Positions 8,962 through 17,533 are shown, counted from the first letter of the stretch. The stretch: DNA of 64,000 nt from Halomonas sp. GFAJ-1 (GCA_002966495.1 CP016490.1:434001-498000), one strand, 5' to 3'. Notes: generated by a model not told the origin, from the letters alone. A program made the numbers and translations.

Positions 8962-9420
8962 TTAGAAGCTATACACCGGAATAGCGGGGTCACGCATCAT
9001 CTCTGCGATTTCGCCCGGCGCGGCAACGCCCACTCCGTCAAGCAGATCCTCTTGGGTGTAATCGGTGTTGGGCAAATAGATCGCGCATACGTCCACAGTC
9101 ACCCCTTCACCCATCAACATTTGCAGCATACCTTCTGGTTTAACCTCTCCAGCAGGGTTGCTTGGCGGGGTCTTTACCGCCTCGTCACTGGAGAAACCTT
9201 CTACCGCCAAATCGCCAGCAGCATCGCATAGCAGGATGTGTAAGTCAGCGCCCTGTTGACGCATGGCATTGCCTAAAATCATCGCCATCGTTTGTGTTTG
9301 CACGGCGTCACTGGTCAGCACCATCAGTGCCTGATCACCCTGCTCACCATGTTGATCTGCTACTGCCAATGCCGGTAATGCCAGCGCCAGTGAACCTGCT
9401 ATAAATGTCAGCTTACGCAT
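8962..9420 (-). CDS. Periplasmic DsrE/DsrF-like protein
   Basis: The 152-residue protein has a clear Sec signal peptide (MRKLTFIAGSLALALPALAVADQ, cleavage after ALAVA). The mature part resembles the DsrE/DsrF-like fold: ALMVLTSDAVQTQTMAMILGNAM, then two Cys-containing strands, HILLCDAAGDLA and VTVDVCAIYLPN. DsrE-like proteins handle sulfur atoms or persulfides; a periplasmic location is less usual. It is the second gene of a pair with the periplasmic rhodanese upstream (50 nt gap; AAGGAAGAG ribosome site). The pairing supports a role in periplasmic sulfur chemistry, but the substrate is unknown and the family call rests on pattern alone. Confidence 0.65.
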   Translation of the reverse strand: MRKLTFIAGSLALALPALAVADQHGEQGDQALMVLTSDAVQTQTMAMILGNAMRQQGADLHILLCDAAGDLAVEGFSSDEAVKTPPSNPAGEVKPEGMLQMLMGEGVTVDVCAIYLPNTDYTQEDLLDGVGVAAPGEIAEMMRDPAIPVYSF

Positions 9421-9470
9421 CGTCTCTTCCTTTCATTAATCATAAAAAAGCGTGTTTTAACGCGTTGTCG

Positions 9471-10118
9471 TTACTGCGATTCATACCATGCAACGTCCGG
9501 GTCAATTTCATAGCTCCAGGGCAACCCTGAATTACGCCAGCCATCCCGCGCCCGCACACCCTTGGAGTCACCTTCAGAAAGCGTGCCACCTTCAAAACCG
9601 TCACTTACAGAATAGACTTCTGAGAACCCCATCTCGGCAATGGCGTCCGCCGCAGGAGCGCTTCGCGTCGCGCCTGAGCGACACATAACGATAATCGGGG
9701 TATCTGCACTGGCGCGATGCGCCTCAAGGGCAGCCGCCACCTGAGCCTCAAAGTCGGTGTTACGCACCATTGGCCACGTACCGCCCTCTTTATCAAACCG
9801 CGCGGTGTCTGCTAACACCCAGGGCACGTGGATATCAGTAGGCTCAGCAAACCCCGTAAATTTGATTTCAACCGGATCCCGCACATCAATGAGCAGTGCG
9901 CTTTCATTTTGCTCCAGCAGCTCAAACGCTTCTCGGGCCGTCACGTATAACCCTAAAGTTGTCTCTCTATAGGCAGGGGCATCGTCTGCGTTAACCACGC
10001 CAGCACCCCCGGCCAGTAAGGCAAGTGAAGCAGCTAGCCCTACTAAGCCTCGTGACAAAGAGGATGACCCTAGCGCCAACGCGTTTTTGTAGGCGCCTTT
10101 ATCTACACAGCCAGTCAT
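9471..10118 (-). CDS. Periplasmic rhodanese-domain sulfurtransferase
   Basis: A 215-residue protein with an N-terminal hydrophobic export segment (residues about 24-43, ending VVNADDAPA) and one rhodanese domain. LLIDVRDPVEIKFTGF is the entry motif and the active-site loop CRSGATRS has its nucleophile at Cys146, accepting a sulfane sulfur. Rhodanese domains transfer sulfur from thiosulfate or persulfides to an acceptor. The downstream periplasmic DsrE-like protein is a natural candidate acceptor. AGG lies 9 nt upstream of the ATG. An alternative reading is a lipid-free membrane-anchored protein, since the early Cys4 is not in a lipobox. Confidence 0.85.
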   Translation of the reverse strand: MTGCVDKGAYKNALALGSSSLSRGLVGLAASLALLAGGAGVVNADDAPAYRETTLGLYVTAREAFELLEQNESALLIDVRDPVEIKFTGFAEPTDIHVPWVLADTARFDKEGGTWPMVRNTDFEAQVAAALEAHRASADTPIIVMCRSGATRSAPAADAIAEMGFSEVYSVSDGFEGGTLSEGDSKGVRARDGWRNSGLPWSYEIDPDVAWYESQ

Positions 10119-10350
10119 AACAAAAACCTCTAATTAAATAACTCATTTGAATATGCTAGTACAAATAGCGCTGGGTGCAACTGTGGCGTGTTGTCACTCG
10201 ACAAAAGCATGAGCCATGTCAAAAAACACAGCGTATCGGTTCGCTACGCGTCGCTGCAGCGGGGTTTATTTCTACCTGCTTCCTTGAATCCACTCGTTGC
10301 TGCCTGCATATCCATCTGTAACCTTTATTCATGCGATGCAGAGTTTACCC

Positions 10351-11307
10351 ATGTCCATTATTGATCCCCGTACCGGCAACCCGCTTACTGCGGAGCCCGC
10401 CAACACCGCTAGCGCAGGAGAGAGTGCGAACGCACCCACTGAGCGCCCTTCAGTCACCCCTGAAGAGGTCATCATTGAGTTAAACGCGTCGAATATTCAG
10501 CAGGTGCTGGAAGCTTCTATGCAGGTGCCGGTATTACTAGGCGCCTACTCCCCCACCGACAACACCTGCAGCACCCTACTTGCAGTGCTGGATAAACTGG
10601 CGGTTGAGTACGCAGGCGCGTTCTTGTTGGCCAAGTTAGACATCGCGGCAAATCCAGAGATTGGCGGGCAGCTTGGCGTACGCTCGGTTCCCGATGTAAA
10701 ACTGGTTAGCCAAGGCGGCTTAGTGGATGGCTTCCAAGGTGCGCTGCCAGAAAAAGAGGTGCGTGAGTGGCTAAACCGTTACTTCCCCGCGCCGGGTGAT
10801 GCGCCCCCCAGCCCCGAAGAGCAAGCAGAAGAAGCGCTGAATGCCGGCGATATCGCCGCCGCACGGGAGATTTATCAATCCCTGGTCAGTCAGTACCCGG
10901 AGCACTACGCCTATCAGGTCGGCCTCGCCCGCGCCTTGGTGGCTGAAAAGCGTGGTGATGATGCCCGTAGCGTGCTGGATAACCTGCCCCCTGAAGAGCG
11001 CGATGCGGCCCCCGCACGCGGGGTACGCGCCAGTATAGAGTTTAGCGAGCAGGCGCTTTCCAGCGAAGAAGTCGCGGCGCTAGGTGATCGCCACGACAGT
11101 GAGGCGCAGTACCAACGTGCGCTGCGGCAGGTGGCGGATGGCCAATACGATGCAGGGCTAGAAGCACTGCTGGCGTTAATGAAGCAGGACCGCGCCTATA
11201 ACGACGACGCAGCACGAAAAACGTTGCTGCAGGTATTTGATGCGCTTGGCGCCGACCACCCGCTTACCGTCACCTATCGGCGCAAGTTGTTCACACTGCT
11301 TTATTAA
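10351..11307 (+). CDS. ybbN: Thioredoxin-like co-chaperone YbbN/CnoX
   Basis: The protein has a thioredoxin fold (residues about 38-150) followed by TPR-like helices (about 155-318), the two-part layout of YbbN/CnoX. The usual CxxC is reduced to a single Cys73 (SPTDNTCST), as in E. coli CnoX, so it is a holdase and redox-linked helper of GroEL rather than a reductase. The conserved cis-Pro context RSVPDVKL is present. I take ATG 10351 (MSIIDPRTG, 318 residues); in-frame ATGs at 10297 and 10336 are possible and none has a strong ribosome site. It converges on the C-S lyase gene, whose stop codon begins at the next base. Confidence 0.9.
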   Translation: MSIIDPRTGNPLTAEPANTASAGESANAPTERPSVTPEEVIIELNASNIQQVLEASMQVPVLLGAYSPTDNTCSTLLAVLDKLAVEYAGAFLLAKLDIAANPEIGGQLGVRSVPDVKLVSQGGLVDGFQGALPEKEVREWLNRYFPAPGDAPPSPEEQAEEALNAGDIAAAREIYQSLVSQYPEHYAYQVGLARALVAEKRGDDARSVLDNLPPEERDAAPARGVRASIEFSEQALSSEEVAALGDRHDSEAQYQRALRQVADGQYDAGLEALLALMKQDRAYNDDAARKTLLQVFDALGADHPLTVTYRRKLFTLLY

Positions 11308-12471
11308 TCAAGCTTTTAACAGCCGATCCATGCGCACTAACGCCGCTTCCAGCTGGGAAGCGGTGGTGCCAAAGTTAAGCCGCACAAACCCTGGGCAGCC
11401 AAACGCAGCGCCATCGGAAAGTGCTACACCCACCTGCTCAAGCAGTGCTTTAGCAGGCGAATCACCTAACCCCGCTTGACGCATATCGAGCCACGCTAAA
11501 TAGGTGGACTCAGGCGGGCTTAGCGCCACCCCAGGCCATGATGCGACGCGCGCCTCTAAGCTAACGCGATGCTCCCGCAAGACCTCCAAAAGCGCCTGAC
11601 GCCAGGACTCACCGTTACGATACGCCGCCTCCGCAGCAACTAAACCCAGCACGTTGCCATCTGGCAAAAAGCCTTTCGTGGCCGCAGCGAAACACTTACG
11701 CAGCGCAGCGTCCGGAATAATCGCGCAGGCGCTGGTAAGACCTGCAAGATTGAACGTTTTTGATGGCGCCCACAGCGTGATGGTTCGTTTAGCTAACTCA
11801 GGAAACATCGCGGCCAAGGGCCGATGACACGCATCTTTATCCAACAAAAGATCGCAATGCAGTTCATCAGAGACTACCCACAGGTCGTGGCGCTCTATCA
11901 GCTCCGCCAACTGGCTAAGCTCGTCCTCACGCCACACCCGCCCGGTAGGGTTATGCGGATGACACCATAGCAGCAGCCGAGTTTGCGGGGTGATGGCGGC
12001 TTCGAGCGCGTCAATATCCAGCTGCCAAGGCTCGCCAGCAGCCGCTGGCTCGGCTAACATCGCCTGTTGTGCTAACCGCCCCGTACGTTCGGCAACCGCC
12101 AAAAACGGTGGGTAGATGGGCGCAATGGTAAGCACGCCCTCCCCGGGCTGAGTCAGCGCCATGGCAGCAAAATGTAGCGCTGGCACGACCCCGGGTAGCC
12201 ACAACTGCCAGTCAGCGTCAATGGGCCAATCGTAATGGCGCGCGCTCCACTGGCAAAGAGCTGCTGTTAGCGTAGCGGGAACTTCGCCATAGCCGTAAAC
12301 ACCGTGCTCAACCCGCGCTTTTAGGGCATCAACCACCGCCGGTGGGGAGCGAAAATCCATATCCGCTACCCATAACGGCAGTACCTCAGCATCATAACGG
12401 TGCCACTTTTGCGATGCATACCCCCCTTCGGGGTGGCGCCGCTCAACGGGCGTGGCAAAATCAAACGCCAT
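11308..12471 (-). CDS. patB: MalY/PatB-family cystathionine beta-lyase (C-S lyase)
   Basis: A 387-residue fold-type I PLP enzyme of the MalY/PatB group, which cleaves the C-S bond of cystathionine or cysteine conjugates to thiol, pyruvate and ammonia. The PLP lysine is in LWAPSKTFNLAGL; the family hallmarks LPLWVADMDFRSPP, HGVYGYGEVP, CHPHNPTGRVW and VVSDELHCDLLL are all present. The C-terminal Arg that binds the substrate carboxylate is in CPGFVRLNFGTT. The start at ATG 12471 is preceded by GTGAGA; GTG 12483 is an alternative. Family members can also act as regulators or aminotransferases, so the substrate is open. Confidence 0.9.
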   Translation of the reverse strand: MAFDFATPVERRHPEGGYASQKWHRYDAEVLPLWVADMDFRSPPAVVDALKARVEHGVYGYGEVPATLTAALCQWSARHYDWPIDADWQLWLPGVVPALHFAAMALTQPGEGVLTIAPIYPPFLAVAERTGRLAQQAMLAEPAAAGEPWQLDIDALEAAITPQTRLLLWCHPHNPTGRVWREDELSQLAELIERHDLWVVSDELHCDLLLDKDACHRPLAAMFPELAKRTITLWAPSKTFNLAGLTSACAIIPDAALRKCFAAATKGFLPDGNVLGLVAAEAAYRNGESWRQALLEVLREHRVSLEARVASWPGVALSPPESTYLAWLDMRQAGLGDSPAKALLEQVGVALSDGAAFGCPGFVRLNFGTTASQLEAALVRMDRLLKA

Positions 12472-12508
12472 AACGAATCTCACTTATTGATGGGAGTAGA
12501 TACCGAGC

Positions 12509-12940
12509 ATGCCGCAAGATGACTTTTATACCAAGACGCGCGCTGGGCTTTCGGCGCTGTTGCGGCAGTGGCGCTCGCTTGGTCAGGCCGATGCCAACCA
12601 GCTAGCGCTCATCCTGGCTGAAACCGCACGGGTCGCAAAGCTGGGCACCCCGGACGCGACGCCCAGCGGCGCGACACTTGAACAGTGGAGTCAAGATGAG
12701 CACGGCGACATACCTCTTTGGGCGCCACGTACCGCCGTGTTCCTACTCAACCAGATGCCCGCCCGCCCCACCCCACAAAGCGAAGCGGAAGCCTGCGCGT
12801 GGGCGTACTGCTGGCTACGCAACCGCTCCTTTGATTCGCTTCAGGCGGCTCAAGATGCACTCCCCGCACACTTAAAAGCGCCTTTAGAAGATGCTTTAGA
12901 GGCCGCATGGCGCGACCAGCAAGGGTTACGCTTAGCCTGA
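12509..12940 (+). CDS. Unknown protein, 143 residues
   Basis: I do not recognise this protein. It is soluble, without signal peptide or membrane segment, largely helical, and rich in Ala, Leu, Gln and Trp (several Trp in the second half). Codon use looks like its neighbours and the frame is the only open one over the stretch. A GGAG-like site lies upstream of ATG 12509. It is divergent from the patB-like gene (37 nt apart) and its stop lies 2 nt from the end of the convergent HNH gene, a tight packing that argues for a real gene. Confidence 0.7.
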   Translation: MPQDDFYTKTRAGLSALLRQWRSLGQADANQLALILAETARVAKLGTPDATPSGATLEQWSQDEHGDIPLWAPRTAVFLLNQMPARPTPQSEAEACAWAYCWLRNRSFDSLQAAQDALPAHLKAPLEDALEAAWRDQQGLRLA

Positions 12941-12942
12941 CA

Positions 12943-13299
12943 TCAACGACGCTTACGCATCGACGACTTGGGCTTGAACCCCGCCGGTTTGGTGGCCAGC
13001 CACGCTACAAAGGCGCTGATCTCAGCATCCTCTTTCAAAGCGTCAAGCGTGGCAAAATGATCAGCTAGCTCCCGCTCGCTGTAGAGCCGATGAATATGCT
13101 TATGACAGGGATGGCAAAGCCACGCAATTGCGGTTAAGCGCTCCTCCCGGCTATGACGCTTTTGATAGCGTGGCTTGTTATGCAGGGTACGCGGTATCAG
13201 GTGATGCTTGGTTAGTGGCGCAGCGCGTAGGCAAAGCTCACAACCGGCGGGCTTTGGCGGTGGAGAGAGCAGATGAGCACTTGGCTTGTTAGAACGCAT
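12943..13299 (-). CDS. Small HNH endonuclease-fold protein
   Basis: A 118-residue basic protein with a complete HNH zinc motif: a first Cys pair CELC at about 20-23, the HNH core TKHHLIPRTLHNK, then a second pair CHPC followed by HKHIHRLYS. This is the pattern of stand-alone HNH nucleases (McrA/YisB-like). The zinc Cys pairs and both catalytic-type His residues are intact, so it may cut DNA. The family also includes proteins of unknown housekeeping role. The start is ATG 13299; a GTG is immediately upstream at 13302. No methylase or phage gene is nearby to suggest restriction. Confidence 0.85.
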   Translation of the reverse strand: MRSNKPSAHLLSPPPKPAGCELCLRAAPLTKHHLIPRTLHNKPRYQKRHSREERLTAIAWLCHPCHKHIHRLYSERELADHFATLDALKEDAEISAFVAWLATKPAGFKPKSSMRKRR

Positions 13300-13415
13300 C
13301 ACGATCGTGGCATCCTCGCACGCAGGCAGCGCAAAAAATGAATCAATGCATCAAATAGTGTTACGCAAACGGCACACCGATAATAACGGCACAATAATAT
13401 GAAGGAAATCACCTC

Positions 13416-14222
13416 ATGATAGAAGTTCCACTGACTTGGCAGCTGGCTAAGCTGAGCCTTTCAATTGGCATGGTGCTGGGGTTGGGCGCCATTGCAGTGC
13501 GAGCTAGCCCACGTATGGCCGGACTACTTGCAGGTTACCCACTAGGCACCGCGCTGGCGCTTTTTTTTATCGGCTTAGAGCTATCTCCCGAATTTGCGAC
13601 CCAAAGCGCGGTTCATACCTTAGCGGGCTTTACCGCATCCATGGCCCTAGGGGCAGGCTATCTTGTGATGGGCCGCCAGCCAGGTCTAAAGGGGGTTTTA
13701 AGCGGCGTAGCGGGAGGGCTTGTTGCTTGGCTAGCAGTGAGCAGCGTGCTTGCCCAGTTCAACTTTAATCGGGTCAGCGGCACGCTGGTGACCCTCGTCG
13801 CTATTGCCGTTTTTAGCTGGCTGTTTCGCACTGTACCCGATGTTAAAAGCCCAGCTAGCCGAGCGTTTACCTGGCCTGCGCTAGCAGCTCGCGCAGGACT
13901 TGCGACAGCCATCATTTTTACAATTACACGCCTAGCACATTGGTTACCACCGGAGTGGGCAGGCACCCTGGCCGCTTTTCCTGTCACCATGCTGCCATTT
14001 CTGCTGATTTTGCATCTCAATAATGGGCACGCCCCCGTAGCCACCGTCATCAAACACTACCCCATGGGGCTGGGCTCGCTGCTTAGCTACACCCTATGTG
14101 TATCTTATACCTACAGCACCATGGGGCTTTTTTGGGGCACCTTGGCAGGGTTTGCTACCGCCACCCTATGGCTGCTTGGTTGGATGCAGCTCACCGCTTG
14201 GTATCAGCGTCGCACCACTTGA
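13416..14222 (+). CDS. Membrane protein with internal duplication, unknown function
   Basis: A 268-residue integral membrane protein with about 8 hydrophobic segments. Its two halves share a motif: SPRMAGLLAGYPLGTALALF (residues 31-50) and PPEWAGTLAAFPVTMLPFLL (178-197), each within a helix-loop-helix of similar length. This suggests a duplicated bundle, common in small transporters. The conserved P-x-x-AG-LA-x-aromatic-P turn could be a functional loop. ATG 13416 follows AAGGAAATC. It stands alone, 60 nt before a thioesterase gene on the same strand. I do not recognise a named family and infer only that it may be a transporter or permease. Confidence 0.8.
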   Translation: MIEVPLTWQLAKLSLSIGMVLGLGAIAVRASPRMAGLLAGYPLGTALALFFIGLELSPEFATQSAVHTLAGFTASMALGAGYLVMGRQPGLKGVLSGVAGGLVAWLAVSSVLAQFNFNRVSGTLVTLVAIAVFSWLFRTVPDVKSPASRAFTWPALAARAGLATAIIFTITRLAHWLPPEWAGTLAAFPVTMLPFLLILHLNNGHAPVATVIKHYPMGLGSLLSYTLCVSYTYSTMGLFWGTLAGFATATLWLLGWMQLTAWYQRRTT

Positions 14223-14281
14223 CCAAGCGCTTGTTAGGGGTAATTCTGGCTAACTTAAACCACTAATAATAAGGATACCCA

Positions 14282-14689
14282 ATGTTTACTCGCACAATTG
14301 AGCCTGCCTTTTATGATACCGACGCGCTAGGCCATATTAACAATACCCGCTTGCCCGCGTGGTTTGAGCTGGCACGCAATGACCTGTTTAAATTATTCAC
14401 ACCAGACCTTAATCCTAAGCAGTGGCGCTTAATCATGGCACGCATGGAAGTCGACTACCGAGCTGAACTGTTTTACGGTCACGATATCGAACTACGTACC
14501 TACCTGACACGCTTAGGCACTAGCTCTTTTACGGTGACTCAGGAAGCACGACAGCACGGCAGGCTTACTAACCTCGGCCACACCATACTGGTGCAGTACG
14601 ACCATCAAGCAAAATGCGCTATGCCGATTGAGGGCGAGCTGCGTGAAGCACTGCTAGCGCACCTGCATGACGCACCAGAGCCTGCATAA
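14282..14689 (+). CDS. YbgC-like acyl-CoA thioesterase (hotdog fold)
   Basis: A 135-residue single hotdog domain of the 4-hydroxybenzoyl-CoA thioesterase type. The catalytic segment FYDTDALGHINNTRLPAWFE (residues 10-29) contains the Asp and the His-x-Asn-N pattern of this class. VDYRAELFYGHDIELRTYL and the alternating beta pattern afterwards complete the fold. It would hydrolyse short or medium acyl-CoA or acyl-ACP esters in the cytosol. The start ATG 14282 has AAGGA upstream. It is likely part of a short plus-strand unit with the two downstream unknowns, though gaps of 44 and 12 nt leave this open. Confidence 0.9.
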   Translation: MFTRTIEPAFYDTDALGHINNTRLPAWFELARNDLFKLFTPDLNPKQWRLIMARMEVDYRAELFYGHDIELRTYLTRLGTSSFTVTQEARQHGRLTNLGHTILVQYDHQAKCAMPIEGELREALLAHLHDAPEPA

Positions 14690-14733
14690 CGTTCATTCCC
14701 GCCGCGCGCGTTGCGGTATGCTGGGAGACCGCC

Positions 14734-15036
14734 ATGGCGATCCGTTATAACCTTTGGATAGATCCCGACAATACGGCGCAACACCAGGCCGTAGAGGCAG
14801 ATTTAGAGCGTTTCTTTATGGAACGCTTTGCTGATTACCCCCATATCCGCTTGTTCGGCGCCGACCCCTACGATTATGATGCCCCGTTCAACCGACTGTA
14901 CGACGCGCTAATGGCGCGAGCCGCCGAATACTGTGAGCGGACATGGCGCTATGTAGCCTCTCCTGAGCAGCTTAACCGCTGTTTTTTCCGCGCCGTTGGC
15001 CGCTCAAATAAATTTATTCAAGACGACCGAAAGTGA
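14734..15036 (+). CDS. Unknown 100-residue protein
   Basis: I do not recognise this small soluble protein. It has no signal peptide or membrane segment, is rich in Asp, Tyr, Arg and Phe, and ends basic (GRSNKFIQDDRK). GGGAG lies upstream of ATG 14734. It lies between the thioesterase and a DUF501-like gene with a 12-nt gap to the latter, so the two are probably co-transcribed and perhaps co-translated. Acidic-aromatic stretches such as FGADPYDYDAPFNRLYDAL look conserved in character, but I cannot assign a function. Confidence 0.7.
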   Translation: MAIRYNLWIDPDNTAQHQAVEADLERFFMERFADYPHIRLFGADPYDYDAPFNRLYDALMARAAEYCERTWRYVASPEQLNRCFFRAVGRSNKFIQDDRK

Positions 15037-15048
15037 GAGAACTGCGCA

Positions 15049-15570
15049 ATGGTAATTCGTACCGACCAAGCCCCCGACGAGCGCCAATTGGCGATTATTA
15101 CGCAACAGCTCGGACGGGCTCCTCGCGGTATTGAAGCCGTTGCTGCCACCGACTCTAAAGGCACGCCTTTAGTATTACGGATGGCGCCTATCGTGGATGG
15201 CAAGCCCTTCCCGACCCTTTACTGGCTCTGCTCAGAGCTACTTAAAGTCGAAATTTCACGCATTGAAGCGGTGGGCGTCATTAAGTCGCTGGAACAACGG
15301 CTTCAAGAAGAGCCTGATTTTCTGGAAGCGTACCAAGAGAGCCACCGCGACTACGTTAAGACGCGCTGGGCGTATATGAGTAATGCGCAGCGTGATGAAG
15401 TCGCAATGTTGGGTTACACCGACGTACTCACCGAACGCGGTATTGGGGGCATTAGCAACTGGCAACAGGTGCGCTGCCTGCATACCCAATACGCGCACCA
15501 TTTGTGTGGCAATAACGCCGTTGGACAGTGGATGGACGAGCACTACCAGGTTGCAGACTGCCTAGAATAA
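15049..15570 (+). CDS. DUF501-family protein
   Basis: A 173-residue protein whose layout matches DUF501: an opening QLGRAPRGIEAVAATDSKG, the strongly conserved DGKPFPTLYWLCSELLKVEI with a Cys after the YWL, then a helical segment QRLQEEPDFLEAYQESHRDY and a C-terminal half with three more Cys (RCLHTQYAHHLCG). Bacterial DUF501 proteins are widespread, often near ppx/gppA or enolase genes, and have no proven role. The Cys/His content could suggest metal binding, which is my inference. AGAGAACTG precedes the ATG by a few bases. Confidence 0.8.
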   Translation: MVIRTDQAPDERQLAIITQQLGRAPRGIEAVAATDSKGTPLVLRMAPIVDGKPFPTLYWLCSELLKVEISRIEAVGVIKSLEQRLQEEPDFLEAYQESHRDYVKTRWAYMSNAQRDEVAMLGYTDVLTERGIGGISNWQQVRCLHTQYAHHLCGNNAVGQWMDEHYQVADCLE

Positions 15571-15634
15571 CCTGCTCCGTCAAAACGCCATCAAATTACA
15601 TCACTCTATTGATTGTTATAAGGACCCTCTCACT

Positions 15635-16180
15635 ATGTCACGCATTTGTGTCTACCTCGGCTCACGAGAAGGCAATAGCCCTGTATTTTGCCAAGTGGCC
15701 CGCACGCTTGGCGCAGCGCTAGCAGCTCGGGGGCACACGCTTGTGTATGGAGGCGCACGTATTGGCTTAATGGGCGAACTAGCTAATGCAGCCCTTGAGG
15801 CCGGCGGTAAGGTCATTGGCGTGATGCCAGATCATCTTGTGGAACGAGAACAAGCACATTTCGGCCTGACTGAGCTGATTCGCGTACCCAATATGCATGA
15901 ACGCAAAGCCACCATGGCCGCCAACGCTGACGCTTTTATTGCCCTGCCCGGCGGTATTGGCACTTTCGAAGAGCTGTTTGAGATATGGACTTGGGGCTAC
16001 TTAGGGCTTCACGACAAGCCCATGGGGCTACTCGATACCGAAGGCTTTTATGCACCGCTGCTGACCTTTCTAGACAACACCGTTAGCCATGGCTTTTTAG
16101 CCCAAACAACGCGCGATATGCTGGTGGACGCGCCAACGCCTATTCAGCTACTAGAGATGCTAGAAGGGCAGTTACAGTAA
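15635..16180 (+). CDS. LOG-family (TIGR00730) nucleotide 5'-monophosphate phosphoribohydrolase
   Basis: A 181-residue Rossmann-like protein of the LOG family. The defining motif PGGIGTFEELFEIWTWGYLG is present, preceded by NMHERKATMAANADAFIALP. The nucleotide-binding start VYLGSREGN and the YGGARIGLMGELANAAL loop are intact. Such proteins hydrolyse AMP or cytokinin riboside monophosphates, releasing the free base, and were long mis-annotated as lysine decarboxylases. AAGGACC lies about 10 nt upstream of the ATG. It stands 64 nt after the DUF501 gene. The physiological substrate in this organism is unknown. Confidence 0.92.
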   Translation: MSRICVYLGSREGNSPVFCQVARTLGAALAARGHTLVYGGARIGLMGELANAALEAGGKVIGVMPDHLVEREQAHFGLTELIRVPNMHERKATMAANADAFIALPGGIGTFEELFEIWTWGYLGLHDKPMGLLDTEGFYAPLLTFLDNTVSHGFLAQTTRDMLVDAPTPIQLLEMLEGQLQ

Positions 16181-16248
16181 GTAGCTCAAGCTGCAGCAAG
16201 GGCCAACGCCATCGCCAACGCACAATGGGCCGAGGGTAAAAACGCGAA

Positions 16249-16773
16249 CTAACAGCGTGGGTCCCCGGTAAGCTGAAGCGTTCGTTGGTAGGTTAGCTGC
16301 AGCAAACGGGCATCTTCTCCAGCCCTGTGGCGGTGGATGCCCCGCTCAGCAATCACCGCCTCTTTAGTATCGCTCCATAGGGCCTGCTGCGCTTCACTGA
16401 GCAGAATACGCAACGCCTCTAAACGAAAACGGGGCAGTAGCTCAGCATGATGAAAAAGTAGCGATAGCCAAGTATTATCGTATCCCCAGCTATCGCTGTA
16501 CGCTTTTCCTACCTCGCGCAACTCATCATTAAGCCAGCGTGCCACTTGTTGTACTGGGTAGCCCTCCTGGCGCAAGCGCTCTTGGGAAATCCCATGCAAC
16601 AATTCTGCTTTAGGATCCCAGTGGGTCCACTCCTCTAATGGCTGAATAAGAAACGCACAGCAGCTACCGTCAGCACGGGCAATACCAACTTCAATCGGGT
16701 AGCTGCCGCGCCCGAATCCGGACGCTTCAATATCCAGCACTGTAGGTAGCGTCTCGGACACGGACTTCCTCAT
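16249..16773 (-). CDS. DEDDh-type 3'-5' exonuclease-like protein
   Basis: The 174-residue protein begins with PTVLDIEASGFG, matching the ExoI Asp-x-Glu motif of the RNase T/DnaQ superfamily. A middle Asp (WGYDNTWLSLL, ExoII-like) and a C-terminal HRAGEDARLLQL, with the His-x4-Asp spacing of ExoIII in the DEDDh class, complete the four-acid site. It is a single domain without polymerase or other fusion. It could process RNA or DNA ends in the cytosol. It follows the Sel1-repeat gene by 16 nt on the same strand and is probably translated from GGATGAG just upstream. Confidence 0.82.
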   Translation of the reverse strand: MRKSVSETLPTVLDIEASGFGRGSYPIEVGIARADGSCCAFLIQPLEEWTHWDPKAELLHGISQERLRQEGYPVQQVARWLNDELREVGKAYSDSWGYDNTWLSLLFHHAELLPRFRLEALRILLSEAQQALWSDTKEAVIAERGIHRHRAGEDARLLQLTYQRTLQLTGDPRC

Positions 16774-16789
16774 TTACTCATCCTATTGG

Positions 16790-17284
16790 CTAGGCGGTCG
16801 CCAGCTCAGCCTGTGACTGACGGTCGGCCAATCCTTGCCAGTAAGCCGCCTGTTCACTATCTATCGTCAAGCCTAGCTCGCCAAGGCGATAAGCTCGGGC
16901 AAGCCTTTCAGCTGCCAGAAAGTGCCCAGACTGAGCGGCTCGAGCATACAGAGTAACCGCATAATCCTCACGACGCGGATACTGTACACAGCCGTGCTCA
17001 TGAATGCGTGCGGCTTGGTACTGAGATTTTATATCGCCTGCCTGAGCAGCCTCTAACACGTAGCGTGCCCCACGTGCTTTGTCATGGGGTGACTGGCTGC
17101 GATGAAACAGCATATGGCCGTAAATAGACAGCGCATCAGGATGCCCCGCCTCTGCACAGCGCTTGAATAACTGCATCGTTAAACGTTGCGTGCGTGGCGA
17201 GCGCGGCAGTAGCCAACGCGTATGAAACAGCTGCTCGGCGAGACGAAATTCTAGACGAGTAAACAATGATGATGCCTGCGGCAT
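16790..17284 (-). CDS. Sel1-repeat protein
   Basis: A 164-residue helical protein with about three Sel1-like TPR repeats: QLFKRCAEAGHPDALSIYGH, RYVLEAAQAGDIKSQYQAAR and TLYARAAQSGHFLAAERLAR. The Ala-Gly-x-x-x-A spacing is characteristic. There is no signal peptide, so it is likely a cytosolic scaffold. It is the first gene of a two-gene unit with the exonuclease-like gene. Sel1 proteins often serve as adaptors; the partner may be the downstream nuclease, but that is inference from adjacency only. Confidence 0.85.
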   Translation of the reverse strand: MPQASSLFTRLEFRLAEQLFHTRWLLPRSPRTQRLTMQLFKRCAEAGHPDALSIYGHMLFHRSQSPHDKARGARYVLEAAQAGDIKSQYQAARIHEHGCVQYPRREDYAVTLYARAAQSGHFLAAERLARAYRLGELGLTIDSEQAAYWQGLADRQSQAELATA

Positions 17285-17533
17285 GGCAAACCACCTTGCC
17301 TATCTGTTGAGATCTTCGGCTAACAGTCGGTTCCACTTTTGACAGCTAACCATACGATTAACCAGCGTTCAGCTGGTCGATGGGCTGGCAAGCATACGCC
17401 TGCCTTTGCGTCGACTCAACCCTATTGATTTGCTGCTTTTGGAGAGCCTCGCTAACATGCCACTCACACGCTGATATTCACGGCGGAGATAACGCTTATC
17501 CTGAGGCAATTTCGCCTTATAGAGGAGATAACA

